NCBI RefSeq assembly: GCF_020229735.1
Contig: NZ_CP083456.1
Location: 8,001-72,000, forward strand
Source of the DNA: Deinococcus taeanensis
Lineage (GTDB): Bacteria > Deinococcota > Deinococci > Deinococcales > Deinococcaceae
Reading direction: 5' to 3'
Length of the DNA stretch: 64,000 nt
Shown here: in pieces, positions 51,199 to 60,416 of the stretch
Layout of the letters: every line of letters begins with the position of its first letter
How positions within the stretch are numbered: position 1 is the stretch's first letter
Translations under genes and position numbers: made by a program
Notes under the pieces: generated by a model
Told to the model about the DNA's origin: nothing
What the model saw: only the letters and a program-made list of their open reading frames with translations
Database searches by the model: none

Positions 51199-52703
51199 GC
51201 GTGGGCCTCCAGGGCGTACAGCCCGGTGAATTTCTCAGTGAGGTAGTCCAGGTACGGCTGCGGGTCCAGGCCACTGCCGGTCGTGCGGACGAGCAGTTCG
51301 TGCGGCGTGAAGGTGCGGCCGTGGCGGTAGAGGTGCTCGGTGAGCCACGCGCGCAGCGGCGCGTAGTTTCCGGCGGCGAGCTGCGCGCCGAGCTGCGGCA
51401 GGGCCGAGTGGGCGGCGCGGTAGAACTGCGCGGCCATGACGTTGCCGACCGTGTACGTGGGAAAGGACCCGAAGTACCCGGTGGACCAGTGAATGTCCTG
51501 CAGCACGCCGCGCGCGTCGTCGGGGACGTCCAGGCCCAGGTCGGCCTTCACGCGGGCGTTCCAGGCGGCCGGGAGGTCCTGCACGCTGAGCTCCCCGTTG
51601 ATCAGCTGCGCTTCGAGGTCGGCGCGCAGCATGACGTGCAGGTCGTAGGTGAGTTCGTCCGCCTCCACGCGGATCAGGCTGGGCTGCACGCGGTTCACGG
51701 CGCGGTGGAACTCCTCGGCGCTGACGTCGGCGAGCTGCTCGGGGAAGTGCGCCTGCAGGGCCGGGAAGTGCAGGTCCCAGAAGGCGCGGGCGCGGCCCAC
51801 GCGGTTTTCCCACAGGCGCGACTGGCTTTCGTGCGTGCCGAAGCTCGCGCCGCCCACCGCGTACAGGCCCAGCAGGTCGCTCGTCAGGGCAGTGCGGCTC
51901 AGTTCCGGCGCGACGCCCTGCTCATACAGGGCGTGCCCGGTTTCGTGCAAGGTGCCGAACAGCGCGCCGGGCAGGAAGTGCTCCTGGTAGCGGGTGGTGA
52001 TGCGCACGTCCTGCCGGGTGAAGCTGATCTCGAACGGGTGCGCGGAGGCGTCCAGGCGCCCGCGGGTCAGGTCGTAGCCGAACGCCTGGGCGAGTTGCAG
52101 ACAGAACGCGCGCTGCGCGGCCGCCGGGTAGCTGCGGGTCAGGAAGTCGCTGCGCGGCGCGGGGCGGGCCATGACCGCGCGCAGCAGCGGCACGTGGTGC
52201 GCGCGCAGCCGCGCAAACAGCGGCCGCAGCGTGGCGGTGCTCAGGCCCGGCTCGTACAGGTTGAGCAGGGCGTCGTACGGGTGGTCTTCGTACCCGAGCG
52301 CGCCGGCGAGGTCGCGGCTGAGCTGCACCATGCGCTGCAGGTACGGCGCGAAGCGCGCGAAGTCACTGGCGGCTTTCGCGCCGGCCCACACGTCCTGCGC
52401 CTCTCCTTTCAGGGCGGCGAGGTCGCGGGTGAGGGCGGCCGGTACGCGCCGCAGCGCCGCCGCGGCGTTCAGGGCCTGCTGCGCGGCCCGGTCGGCGGGG
52501 TCCGCGGCGAGGGCCGCGCGGGCCGCCTGCTCGTAGGCAGGTGAGAGCAGTTTCTCCTGGGCGACGCCGCTGAGGGTCGCGGCCTGCTGGGCGCGCGCGG
52601 CGCTGCCGCCCGGAGGCATCTGGGTGCGCGCGTCCCAGTTCAGGACGTTCAGGATGCACAGCAGGTCGTTGATTTCGGCGCTCAGGCGGTCAAAGTCAGT
52701 CAT
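51195..52703 (-). CDS. M32 family metallocarboxypeptidase
   Basis: The protein has 502 residues, the usual length for thermostable carboxypeptidase 1 (Taq). The zinc motif HETGH is in FGTLHETGHALYEQG (about residue 254), with the distal ligand glutamate in GTHESQSRLWEN. HWSTGYFGSFPTYTVGN is the conserved M32 substrate segment. It removes C-terminal residues from peptides in the cytoplasm. ATG 52703 is preferred because GGAGG lies five bases before it. It lies 106 bases downstream of the RraA gene, in line with the peptide operon and perhaps transcribed with it. Confidence 0.95.
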   Translation of the reverse strand: MTDFDRLSAEINDLLCILNVLNWDARTQMPPGGSAARAQQAATLSGVAQEKLLSPAYEQAARAALAADPADRAAQQALNAAAALRRVPAALTRDLAALKGEAQDVWAGAKAASDFARFAPYLQRMVQLSRDLAGALGYEDHPYDALLNLYEPGLSTATLRPLFARLRAHHVPLLRAVMARPAPRSDFLTRSYPAAAQRAFCLQLAQAFGYDLTRGRLDASAHPFEISFTRQDVRITTRYQEHFLPGALFGTLHETGHALYEQGVAPELSRTALTSDLLGLYAVGGASFGTHESQSRLWENRVGRARAFWDLHFPALQAHFPEQLADVSAEEFHRAVNRVQPSLIRVEADELTYDLHVMLRADLEAQLINGELSVQDLPAAWNARVKADLGLDVPDDARGVLQDIHWSTGYFGSFPTYTVGNVMAAQFYRAAHSALPQLGAQLAAGNYAPLRAWLTEHLYRHGRTFTPHELLVRTTGSGLDPQPYLDYLTEKFTGLYALEAHA

Positions 52704-52809
52704 GGGGCCTCCGGGGGCAGGGGAGCGGCGCCGCACAGGGGGCGGGGGACAGCGAGGCGGGGCCCGGCCGGGCGCGCTCGCCGGGGCCGCCGGGCCGGGC
52801 CGCGGGGGG

Positions 52810-53430
52810 TCATTCGGCCGGGCCCGGCTGCAGGTCAGCGGCGCTGGCCGTGCGGGCCAGCAGGGCCTGCTCGGCGGCGAGCAGCGCCTCCACGGCCGCC
52901 AGGACCCCGGGAATGCGGGCGCGCGGCACGATCACCACGCCGTTCTCGTCGGCCACGACCAGGTCGCCGGGCAAGACAGGCTGCCCGCCGGGGGCGACCG
53001 GGACGTTCACGGCGCCGTGGGCGCCGCCCAGCCCGGCGTTGGGCGTCACAGCGGTGCTGAACACCGGGAACTGCAGCCGGCGCACGGCGCTGACGTCGCG
53101 GCAGCCGCCGTCGATGACCGCGCCGGCCAGGCCGCGCGCCTGGGCGGCGCGGGTGGTGCGTTCGCCCCAGAAGGCGGAGTTCGTCACGCCGTGCGAGTCG
53201 ATGACGAGCACGCTGCCGGCGGGCGCCGTGTCGATGGCGCTGAACACCGCGCTCAGGTCGGTGCCGAAGGTGCGGACCGTCACGGCCGGGCCGAGCAGGC
53301 GCGCGCCGGGCCACACCGGGCGGAACGCGGCGCTCAGCGCGCCGCCGCGCTCCAGGGCGTCGGACACCGCGCAGCTGAGGTCGCCGTCCGGCAGCAGGGC
53401 CGCGAAGGCGCGCAGGGCCGGGTCGGTCAT
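52810..53430 (-). CDS. RraA-like aldolase/dimethylmenaquinone methyltransferase-fold protein
   Basis: The protein has 206 residues. GPAVTVRTFGTD, VIDSHGVTNSAFWGERTT, LAGAVIDGGCRDVSAV (the R/D pair that binds metal and oxaloacetate-type substrates) and GDLVVADENGVVIVP are the RraA/4-hydroxy-4-methyl-2-oxoglutarate aldolase signatures. It probably cleaves or decarboxylates a 2-oxo acid. The C-terminal helix is slightly long. It is the last of nine consecutive genes joined by four-base overlaps. Confidence 0.9.
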   Translation of the reverse strand: MTDPALRAFAALLPDGDLSCAVSDALERGGALSAAFRPVWPGARLLGPAVTVRTFGTDLSAVFSAIDTAPAGSVLVIDSHGVTNSAFWGERTTRAAQARGLAGAVIDGGCRDVSAVRRLQFPVFSTAVTPNAGLGGAHGAVNVPVAPGGQPVLPGDLVVADENGVVIVPRARIPGVLAAVEALLAAEQALLARTASAADLQPGPAE

Positions 53431-54851
53431 GGCTGGCCCCCCGGCCCGGCGTCCGCCGCCAGGGCCGCCCAGTAGCGCGCCCAGGCCTCCTGGCCTTCAC
53501 CCAGGCGCGCGAGGCGGAAGAACTCGTTGGGCGCGTGGATGTCCTCGTCCCCCACCGCGAAGCTGAAGAACACGGTGTCCACCCCGAGCAGTTCGCTGAA
53601 GGTCTCCAGCACCGGGATGCTGCCGCCCATGCCGACCTCCAGGGGCGCGCGGCCGTACACGGTTTCGAGCACCTGCCGCGCCACCCGGCGGCCCGGGTGG
53701 GCCGCCGGCAGCTCGTACGCGCGGGCGCCGTGCGCGCCCGCGCGCACCTCCAGCGTCACGCCGGGCGGCAGGTGCCGGCGCAGGTGAGCTTCGATCAGGG
53801 CGGGCATGCGGGCCGGGTCCTGGCCCGGCACCAGCCGGCAGGTGATTTTGGCGTGCGCCTCGCCGGGCAGCACGGTTTTGCTGCCTTCGCCGGCGTAGCC
53901 GCCCCACAGGCCGTTGAGTTCCAGCGTCGGGCGGGTCCACTGGCGTTCGAGGGTGCTGTACCCGGCCTCGCCGTACGTGGCGGGCGCGCCGGTCTGCTCG
54001 AGGTACGCCGCGTCGGTGAACGGCAACGCCCGGATGGCCTGGCGCTCGGCCGGCGTGCGGTCGCTCACCCCGTCGTAGAAGCCGTCCACCGCGACCCGGC
54101 CGTCGGCGGCGTGCAGGCTGGCGACGAGCGCGGCGATGGCGTGCAGCGGGTTGTGCAGGCTGCCGCCGTGCCGGCCGGAGTGCAGGTCCTTGGCGGGGCC
54201 GCGCACCGTGAATTCGAGCGCCGCGAGGCCGCGCGCGCTGACGGTCAGCGACGGCGTCTCGGCGCTCCACATGCCGCCGTCGGCGCTGAGCACGAAGTCG
54301 GCCTGCAGGCGCCCGCGCCGGGCGGCAACCAGGGCCGGCAGGTGGGCGCTGCCGACCTCCTCCTCACCTTCGAACAGGAACTTCACGTTGACGGGCAGGC
54401 GGCCCAGGGCGCTGAGGTACGCGTCGGCGACCTGCACGGCGATCAGCAGCGGGCCCTTGTCGTCGCTGACGCCGCGGCCGTACACCCGCTCACCCTGCAC
54501 GGTGGGCGTGAAGGGCGGCGTGCGCCAGCGGTCCTCGGGGTCGGGCGGCTGCACGTCGTAGTGACCGTACACCAGCAGGGTGGGCGCGCCGGGCGCGCCG
54601 AGCCACTCGGCGTACACGGCCGGGTGCCCGGCGGTGGGCCACTGCTCGACTGCCGCCAGGCCCGCCTGGCGCAGCCGGGCGGCCAGCCAGTCCGCGGCGC
54701 GCCGGACGTCCGGCGCGTGCGCCGCCTGGGCGCTCACGCTCGGAATGGCGGCGAAGGCGAGCAGGTCGTTCAGGGAGGCCGCCGAGCGGCCCTGCAGGGT
54801 GGCGAGCACCTGCGCGAGCCCGGCGTCCGCGGCGGGCGGGCGGGCGCTCAC
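53427..54851 (-). CDS. M20 family metallo-dipeptidase
   Basis: The protein has 474 residues and starts at a GTG that overlaps the SDR stop. Metal and catalytic residues are in LLVYGHYDVQPPDPED (His and Asp), VYGRGVSDDKGPLL (bridging Asp), LFEGEEEVGSAHL (general base Glu-Glu) and FAVGDEDIHAPNEFF (last His). The inserted dimerisation domain lies at about 190-350. This is the ArgE/DapE/CNDP-type dipeptidase. It likely hydrolyses dipeptides or N-acyl amino acids brought in by the ABC transporter encoded in the same operon. Confidence 0.94.
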   Translation of the reverse strand: MSARPPAADAGLAQVLATLQGRSAASLNDLLAFAAIPSVSAQAAHAPDVRRAADWLAARLRQAGLAAVEQWPTAGHPAVYAEWLGAPGAPTLLVYGHYDVQPPDPEDRWRTPPFTPTVQGERVYGRGVSDDKGPLLIAVQVADAYLSALGRLPVNVKFLFEGEEEVGSAHLPALVAARRGRLQADFVLSADGGMWSAETPSLTVSARGLAALEFTVRGPAKDLHSGRHGGSLHNPLHAIAALVASLHAADGRVAVDGFYDGVSDRTPAERQAIRALPFTDAAYLEQTGAPATYGEAGYSTLERQWTRPTLELNGLWGGYAGEGSKTVLPGEAHAKITCRLVPGQDPARMPALIEAHLRRHLPPGVTLEVRAGAHGARAYELPAAHPGRRVARQVLETVYGRAPLEVGMGGSIPVLETFSELLGVDTVFFSFAVGDEDIHAPNEFFRLARLGEGQEAWARYWAALAADAGPGGQP

Positions 54852-55612
54852 CGGCCGCCGTCCACGCTCAGGACCTGCCCGGTGATCCAGCCGGCCTGAT
54901 CGGACGCGAAGAACTGCACGGCCGCGGCGATGTCCTGCGGGCTGCCCAGGCGCCGCAGGGCGAGGCCCTGCACCAGGCGCCGCTGGCCGTCCTCGCCGTA
55001 GCTCTCCCACTGCCGCTCGGTGGTGGGGTTGCTGCGCACGAAGCCCGGCGCGACGTTGTTCACGGTAATGCCGAACTCGCCGAGTTCATGGGCGAGCTGC
55101 CGGGTCAGGCCGATCTGCGCGGCTTTGGCGCTCGCGTACGCCTGGATGCCGGTGAGACTGACGCCCAGCCCGGCGCCGGAGGAGATGTTGACGATCCGCC
55201 CGCGCCGCTGGCGTTTCATGTGCGGCGCGGCGGCCTGCGCGCACAGAAACGCGCCGTCCACGTTCACCGCGAAGATCGCGCGCCAGTCTTCGGGCGTGAT
55301 CTCCTCGAGCGGGCGGCCCACCTGCCCGAGCACGCCGCCGGCGTTGTTGACGAGCACGTCGATGCGGCCGGTCTCCTGCGCGGCCGCGCCGATGACGGCC
55401 TGCACGGCGGCCGGGTCGGTGACGTCCAGGTGCCGGGCGCGCAGCGGCGGGCCGGCCGCGGCGAGGCGGGCGGTGTCCTGCAGCCCGGCGTCCTGCACGT
55501 CGCAGGCGTACACCTGGGCGCCGTCGGCGGCGAAGGCGTGGGCGATGGCGCGGCCGAAGCCGTGCGCCGCGCCGGTCACGATCACGGTCTGCCCGTCGAA
55601 GGTGAGGTTCAT
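54848..55612 (-). CDS. SDR family oxidoreductase
   Basis: The protein has 254 residues. TGAAHGFGRAIAHAFA forms the NAD(P) loop, DVLVNNAGGVLGQVG follows, the catalytic serine is in VNISSGAGLG, and YASAKAAQIGL supplies Tyr/Lys. The C-terminus ITGQVLSVDGG is the usual FabG-type end. It differs from the SDR at 50431 and is not a duplicate. It probably oxidises a hydroxy acid or alcohol formed in the operon's pathway. Confidence 0.94.
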   Translation of the reverse strand: MNLTFDGQTVIVTGAAHGFGRAIAHAFAADGAQVYACDVQDAGLQDTARLAAAGPPLRARHLDVTDPAAVQAVIGAAAQETGRIDVLVNNAGGVLGQVGRPLEEITPEDWRAIFAVNVDGAFLCAQAAAPHMKRQRRGRIVNISSGAGLGVSLTGIQAYASAKAAQIGLTRQLAHELGEFGITVNNVAPGFVRSNPTTERQWESYGEDGQRRLVQGLALRRLGSPQDIAAAVQFFASDQAGWITGQVLSVDGGR

Positions 55613-56658
55613 GCCTGAACCTGCCCCAGCTGCCTGCGCAGCTCGGCGATGTTGTCGCGGCTCAGTTCCCGCCGGCCCGCTTCAATGTCGTGGATCAGTT
55701 CCACCAGGCGCGCCGAGATGGGCGTGGGCACGCCGTGCAGGGCGCCGAAATGCACCACCCAGCCGAGTTGCGCGTCCACCTCGGTGCGCCGCCGGCGCAC
55801 GGCGAGGTCGCGCCAGATGCCGCTGTGCGTCTTGGCGCTGCGGCGGTTGAAGGCCACGAGCTCGTCGAGGCTGGCGTGGGCCTGCGCGGCGCTGGCCTGC
55901 GGCAGGAAGGCGCGGGGATCGAAGCCGTTGAACGCTTCGGGCGTGACGCCGTGCGCCAGGGTGACGCGCAGCACCTCGCGGCCAAGTTCGGTGTACAGCG
56001 CGCGGTCCTCGGGGCGGGCGAGCGCGTCGGCGATGCTGTCGTTGGTGACGGCCGTGGCGAACAGCAGCGCGCCGTAGGCGAGTTTGCCCCACAGGTAGCC
56101 CATGATGTTGGGGCTGAGCACCGCGTCCGGTTCGAAGGTGCGCAGCAGGGCGTGCAGGGCGCGGGCGCGGGCGCTGAGTTCGCCGCTCTGCTCGCCGATC
56201 ACGACCGCGCCGCGCCCGGCGTAGTGCACCGTGCCGGGCTCGAGGTAGTCGGCGCCGAAGTTCACGAAGCTGCCCAGCACCCGCGGCGCGCCGAGCGTGC
56301 CGTTGAGAATCAGGGGGTTGAGGCCGTTCTGGATGGACACCACCGCGCCGCTCTGCGTCAGGTGAGGCGCGAGCTGCTCGCCGGCGGCCTGGGTGTCCTG
56401 CGCCTTGGTGCACAGCAGGACGGTGTCCCACTCGCCGCGCAGCGTGACTGGCGTGAACGCCGGGGCCTGCACGCGGAAGTCGCCGAAGGGCCCGGTGACG
56501 TGCAGGCCGGCGCGGGTGATGGCCTGCACGTGGTCCTCGGCGCGGTCGACGAAAGTCACGTCGTGCCCGGCGCGCGCGAGGTACGCGCCGATGGTGCCGC
56601 CGATGGCGCCCGCGCCCCACACGAGCACGCGGCCGACGGCAGGGTCAGCGGCGCTCAC
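55609..56658 (-). CDS. 2-dehydropantoate 2-reductase-like protein
   Basis: The protein has 349 residues and starts at a GTG that overlaps the creatininase stop. An N-terminal Rossmann fold has VLVWGAGAIGGTIGAYLARA and VLLCTKAQDT. The C-terminal ApbA domain has MGYLWGKLAYGALLFATAVT (catalytic lysine) and GIWRDLAVRRRRTEVDAQLG. The ApbA/PanE family includes ketopantoate reductase and several other 2-keto acid reductases. In a catabolic peptide operon it more likely handles a 2-oxo or 2-hydroxy acid than making pantothenate. It is about 40 residues longer than standard PanE. Confidence 0.85.
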   Translation of the reverse strand: MSAADPAVGRVLVWGAGAIGGTIGAYLARAGHDVTFVDRAEDHVQAITRAGLHVTGPFGDFRVQAPAFTPVTLRGEWDTVLLCTKAQDTQAAGEQLAPHLTQSGAVVSIQNGLNPLILNGTLGAPRVLGSFVNFGADYLEPGTVHYAGRGAVVIGEQSGELSARARALHALLRTFEPDAVLSPNIMGYLWGKLAYGALLFATAVTNDSIADALARPEDRALYTELGREVLRVTLAHGVTPEAFNGFDPRAFLPQASAAQAHASLDELVAFNRRSAKTHSGIWRDLAVRRRRTEVDAQLGWVVHFGALHGVPTPISARLVELIHDIEAGRRELSRDNIAELRRQLGQVQA

Positions 56659-57362
56659 AGCGACCACCCGCCGTCGAGCAGCGCGCGGGTTTCGCTCACG
56701 GCCACGTCCCAGATGGCCTGCATGTCCGCGTCGGGCCGCTGGAAGCGCCCGCCGTAGTTGCCTTCGCCGAGGTAGGCGCGCAGTTCCTGCGGGGCGAGCA
56801 GGCGCAGCACATTCAGGTCGGCGGGGGCTTTTTCCCCGCCGGGCAGCGTCACGCCGTCCAGGCGGGTCCAGGGGAAGTTCTCCATCCAGGAGGCGTGGCT
56901 GGCGTTGGGGTCGGTGGCCTGCACCTGCGCCCACACCTGCGGGGCGTTCCACCAGTTGTGGAATTTCACGCGGGTGCCGGGATGGTCGGCCATCCACTCG
57001 CCCACGAAGCCCTGCGCGGGACTGTTGCCACCGTGGCCGTTGACGATCAGGATCCGCCGGAAGCCCTGTTCGTGCAGGCCGTCAAGCAGGTCGCGGACCA
57101 CCGCGAGGTAGGTGCTCACGCGCAGGGTCACGCTGCCGGGGTACGCGCGGAAGTACGGCGTGACGCCGTACGGCACGACCGGGAACACCGGCACGCCCAG
57201 CGGCGCGGCCGCTTCGCGGGCCAGGCGTTCGGGCAGGATGTTGTCCACGCACAGGCTGAGGTAGGCGTGCTGCTCGGTGCTGCCCAGCGGCAGCACGCAG
57301 CGGTCGTCGCGCTGCAGGTACTGCTCGACCTGCATCCAGTTCTGACGCTCAATCGGGGTCAT
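56655..57362 (-). CDS. Creatininase family amidohydrolase
   Basis: The protein has 235 residues, close to the family norm. It has VLPLGSTEQHAYLSL (metal ligands), FPVVPYGVTPYFRAYPGSVTL, ILIVNGHGGNSPA (GHGGN signature) and GEGNYGGRFQRP near the end. The family includes creatinine amidohydrolase, FAPy deformylase ArfB and MftE-like peptidases. The motifs show a metal-dependent amide hydrolase; the substrate is open. In this operon a cyclic or modified amino-acid amide is plausible. Confidence 0.9.
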   Translation of the reverse strand: MTPIERQNWMQVEQYLQRDDRCVLPLGSTEQHAYLSLCVDNILPERLAREAAAPLGVPVFPVVPYGVTPYFRAYPGSVTLRVSTYLAVVRDLLDGLHEQGFRRILIVNGHGGNSPAQGFVGEWMADHPGTRVKFHNWWNAPQVWAQVQATDPNASHASWMENFPWTRLDGVTLPGGEKAPADLNVLRLLAPQELRAYLGEGNYGGRFQRPDADMQAIWDVAVSETRALLDGGWSL

Positions 57363-58375
57363 AAGGGTCCTTCCTTGCGGCGGGCGAGCACGGCGGGCAG
57401 CACCAGCCGCTCGATGTCGTGAGGGTCGATGATGTGGCGGTATTCCAGCATCGGTTTGTGCGGCGTGAGCGTGCGGACGAGTTCCGAGCCGGTGGCGTAC
57501 ACCACGACGTCGCAGCGGTCAAGCACGTCCAGGAGGGTGTCCGCCTGGATGTGCGTGGCGTGCAGGGCCTGCACGTGCGGCGCGAAGCGTTTGACGCCGG
57601 CCAGGAAGGTCGGCAGGAACTCCTCGAAGGTGGCGACCACCGCCAGGCGGGCCAGCGGACTGAGCGCCGCCAGGGCCGCGCGGGTGGGCTGGGAGGGAAT
57701 GAAGCCGACCGGCAGCACCTCGGTGCCGGGGAACAGCGCGCGCGTCTCGGCGAGCCGGTGGGCGAGCGCGAGCACCACGTCGGCCTGCCGGGCCTGCGCC
57801 AGGCCGTGCCCCTGGCGCAGCTCGCCGAGCGTGACCGCCTGCACCCGGTCCCCGGGGCGCAGGGCCGCCTGCAGGCCGGCGGCGTAGCTGCTCGTCGCGT
57901 CGGCGAACAGGCCCACGAGCAGCACCGTCACGCCGTCGGCCGGGCCGCGGTCCGCCTGGGCGAGCAGCAGGTTCAGCACGCCGCGCACCTGGTGCACGCT
58001 GTACCCTTCGCTTTCCGCCTGGCGCAGCGCGTCCCCGAGCAGCTGGTGCAGCCGCCCGAGGTCCGGGCCGGCCGGGGCGGGCAGCTCGGCGACGTAGGTG
58101 CCGCGGCCGCGGGCGGTGACGATCAGGCCCTGCGCGAGCAGGTCCTTGTACACCTGCGCGACCGTGACGTGCGCCACGGCGAGGTTCTGCGAGAGTTCGC
58201 GGACGCTGGGCAGGCGCGCGCCGCGCGGCAGTTCCCCGCAGGCGATGCCGTACTCGATCTGCCCGCGCAGCTGCGCGCCGAGCGGCACGCCCAGGCTGCG
58301 GTCCAGCGTGAAAGGCCAGTCGGTGCCGGGCGCGGCGTCCTGCAGGAGCGGGGCGGGGTCGGGCGTCAGGGTCAT
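57359..58375 (-). CDS. GntR family transcriptional regulator with large effector domain
   Basis: The protein has 338 residues. A GntR winged helix-turn-helix (about 28-97) has GARLPSVRELSQNLAVAHVT and VTARGRGTYVAEL. The rest (about 125-335) is an alpha/beta domain resembling a LacI-type periplasmic-binding fold (TVLLVGLFADATSSYAAGLQ, LARLAVVATFEEFLPTFL, DRCDVVVYATGSELVR). It lies inside the transport/catabolic operon with four-base overlaps on both sides, so it controls itself together with the pathway. The TGTTATG sites at 63878-63915 are its likely target. Confidence 0.88.
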   Translation of the reverse strand: MTLTPDPAPLLQDAAPGTDWPFTLDRSLGVPLGAQLRGQIEYGIACGELPRGARLPSVRELSQNLAVAHVTVAQVYKDLLAQGLIVTARGRGTYVAELPAPAGPDLGRLHQLLGDALRQAESEGYSVHQVRGVLNLLLAQADRGPADGVTVLLVGLFADATSSYAAGLQAALRPGDRVQAVTLGELRQGHGLAQARQADVVLALAHRLAETRALFPGTEVLPVGFIPSQPTRAALAALSPLARLAVVATFEEFLPTFLAGVKRFAPHVQALHATHIQADTLLDVLDRCDVVVYATGSELVRTLTPHKPMLEYRHIIDPHDIERLVLPAVLARRKEGPL

Positions 58376-59412
58376 CCGGTCACCGGCGCGCCCGGCCCGG
58401 CGCCTGTGGCCTGCGGGAGCGGGTCGTAGAGGTGACAGGCGACCTCCTGCCCGCCGTCCAGGCGCAGCAGCGCGGGCCGCTCGGCGGCGCAGCGGTCAAA
58501 GGCGTGCGGGCAGCGGGTGCGGAACGCGCAGCCGCCCGGGACGTTCAGGGGGCTGGGCAGTTCGCCGGTGATGGCGGGCGCGGCCGTGCGGCGCGCCGGG
58601 TCGAGGGTGGGGGCCGCGGCGAGCAGCGCCTGGGTGTACGGGTGCTTCGGCGCGCTGAACAGCGCGTCGGTGGGCGCGACCTCCACCACCCGGCCGAGGT
58701 ACATCACGGCCACGCGGTGCGAGAGGTGCCGCACCAGGCGCAGGTCGTGCGCGACGAACAGCACGGTCAGGCCCAGGCGCTGCTGCAGTTCGAGCAGCAG
58801 GTTCACGACCTGCGCCTGCACGCTGACGTCCAGCGCGGAGACGAGTTCGTCGGCGATCAGGCACTCGGGTTCGAGCGCCAGGGCGCGGGCGATGCCGACG
58901 CGCTGGCGCTGCCCGCCGCTGAACTCGTGCGGGTAGCGGCCCGCGGCGTGGGCGGGCAGGCCCACCAGGGTCAGGAGTTCCTGGATGCGGGCGGGCTGCT
59001 CGGCGGCCGGGCGCATGCGGTGCACGCTCAGGACCTCGCGCAGCATCTGCCCGACCGTCATGCGGGGGTTGAGGCTGGAGTACGGGTCCTGGAAGATCAT
59101 CTGCACGCGGCGGTTGTAGCGCCGCAGCGCCGGGCCGCGCAGGCGCAGCACGTCCAGGTCCTCGTAGCGCACCGCGCCGCTGTCGGCCTCGTGCAGGCGC
59201 ACGAGGCAGCGCGCGAGCGTGGATTTCCCGCAGCCGCTCTCGCCGACGATGCCGAGCGTCTCGCCGCGCACGACGCTCAGGTGCACGTCGCTCAGGGCCT
59301 GCACGGCCCGGCGAGGCTGGCCCTGCAGGCGGGCAAGCAGGCTCTGGCGCACCGGGAAGGTTTTGGTCAGGCCGCGCACGTCCATCAGCGCGGCGGGGTG
59401 TTCCAGGGTCAT
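58372..59412 (-). CDS. Dipeptide/oligopeptide ABC transporter ATPase (DppF type)
   Basis: The protein has 346 residues. Walker A is GESGCGKSTLARCLVRLHE, the signature is FSGGQRQRVGIARALAL and Walker B is CLIADELVSALD, with the switch histidine in VLFVAHDLRLVRH. The C-terminal oligopeptide-transporter extension (about 265-345) contains GCAFRTRCPHAFDRC, typical of DppF/OppF. It powers import through the DppB/DppC pair. It overlaps both neighbours by four bases. The ATG at 59412 is preferred; the frame is open farther upstream within dppD. Confidence 0.95.
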   Translation of the reverse strand: MTLEHPAALMDVRGLTKTFPVRQSLLARLQGQPRRAVQALSDVHLSVVRGETLGIVGESGCGKSTLARCLVRLHEADSGAVRYEDLDVLRLRGPALRRYNRRVQMIFQDPYSSLNPRMTVGQMLREVLSVHRMRPAAEQPARIQELLTLVGLPAHAAGRYPHEFSGGQRQRVGIARALALEPECLIADELVSALDVSVQAQVVNLLLELQQRLGLTVLFVAHDLRLVRHLSHRVAVMYLGRVVEVAPTDALFSAPKHPYTQALLAAAPTLDPARRTAAPAITGELPSPLNVPGGCAFRTRCPHAFDRCAAERPALLRLDGGQEVACHLYDPLPQATGAGPGAPVTG

Positions 59413-60416
59413 ACGGCCACCTCCCCGGCGAGGCTGGGCAGGCGGTCGTGGTGCACGCAGGCGCTGTCGTGCCCCGGCGCGACGGTCAGCAGGGGCGGCT
59501 CGGCGCCCCGGCAGGCGTCCGTGACGAAGCTGCACCGGGGTGCGAACGGACAGCCGGGCGGCAGGCTCAGCAGGTTCGGGGGACCGCCGGGAATGGGCTG
59601 CAGCGGCTCGCGGCGCGCGCCGGCGCCGGGCAGGCTGCGCAGCAGGCCCAGCGCGTAGGCGTGGCGGGGCCGGCGGAACAGCTCAGGCACGGGGGCGGTT
59701 TCCACGAGGCGGCCGCCGTACATCACGGCCACGCGGTCGCAGGTCTGCGCGATGACGCCCAGGTCGTGCGTGACCAGAATGACGCTCATGTCGAGTTCCT
59801 CGCGCAGGCGCAGCAGCAGCCGCAGAATCTGGTCCTGGATGGTGACGTCCAGGGCGGTGGTGGGTTCGTCGGCGAGCAGCAGTTTCGGCTCGGACGCCAG
59901 GGCGATGGCGATCATGGCGCGCTGGCGCATGCCGCCGGAGAACTGGTGCGGGTAGTCGCCCAGGCGGGCGCGCGGACTGGGAATGCCGGTCAGGTCAAGC
60001 AGTTCCGCGGCGCGGTCCTGCGCGGCGCGCCCGCGCAGGCCGCGGTGTTCGCGCAGGTTCTCCAGGATCTGCTCGCCGACCGTGAGGACCGGGTTCAGGG
60101 CGGACATGGGCTCCTGGAAGATCATGCCGATCTGGGCGCCGCGCACCTCGCGCAGGCGCGTTTCTGGCAGGGTGAGCAGGTTCTGCCCGCCGAAGTTCAC
60201 CTCGCCGGTCAGCTGCGCGGGCGGGCGGTACAGGCGCAGCAGCGAGCGCAGCGTGACGCTTTTGCCGCTGCCGGACTCGCCGACCAGGCCGAGCATCTCG
60301 CCGGGGCGCACGTCGAAACTCACGCCGCGCACCACGTGCAGCGGGCCGGCGGGCGTGGGCATGCGCACGTTGAGGTCACGCACGCTCAGCAGCGGCCGGT
60401 GGGAGGCGCCGGTCAT
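59409..60416 (-). CDS. Dipeptide/oligopeptide ABC transporter ATPase (DppD type)
   Basis: The protein has 335 residues. Walker A is [19 protein letters not shown], the signature is [17 protein letters not shown] and Walker B is [14 protein letters not shown]. The C-terminal Opp extension reads [18 protein letters not shown], a cysteine cluster seen in DppD/OppD. It forms the ATPase heterodimer with DppF. The start at 60416 overlaps the end of the permease by four bases; no independent ribosome site is needed. Confidence 0.95.
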   Translation of the reverse strand: MTGASHRPLLSVRDLNVRMPTPAGPLHVVRGVSFDVRPGEMLGLVGESGSGKSVTLRSLLRLYRPPAQLTGEVNFGGQNLLTLPETRLREVRGAQIGMIFQEPMSALNPVLTVGEQILENLREHRGLRGRAAQDRAAELLDLTGIPSPRARLGDYPHQFSGGMRQRAMIAIALASEPKLLLADEPTTALDVTIQDQILRLLLRLREELDMSVILVTHDLGVIAQTCDRVAVMYGGRLVETAPVPELFRRPRHAYALGLLRSLPGAGARREPLQPIPGGPPNLLSLPPGCPFAPRCSFVTDACRGAEPPLLTVAPGHDSACVHHDRLPSLAGEVAV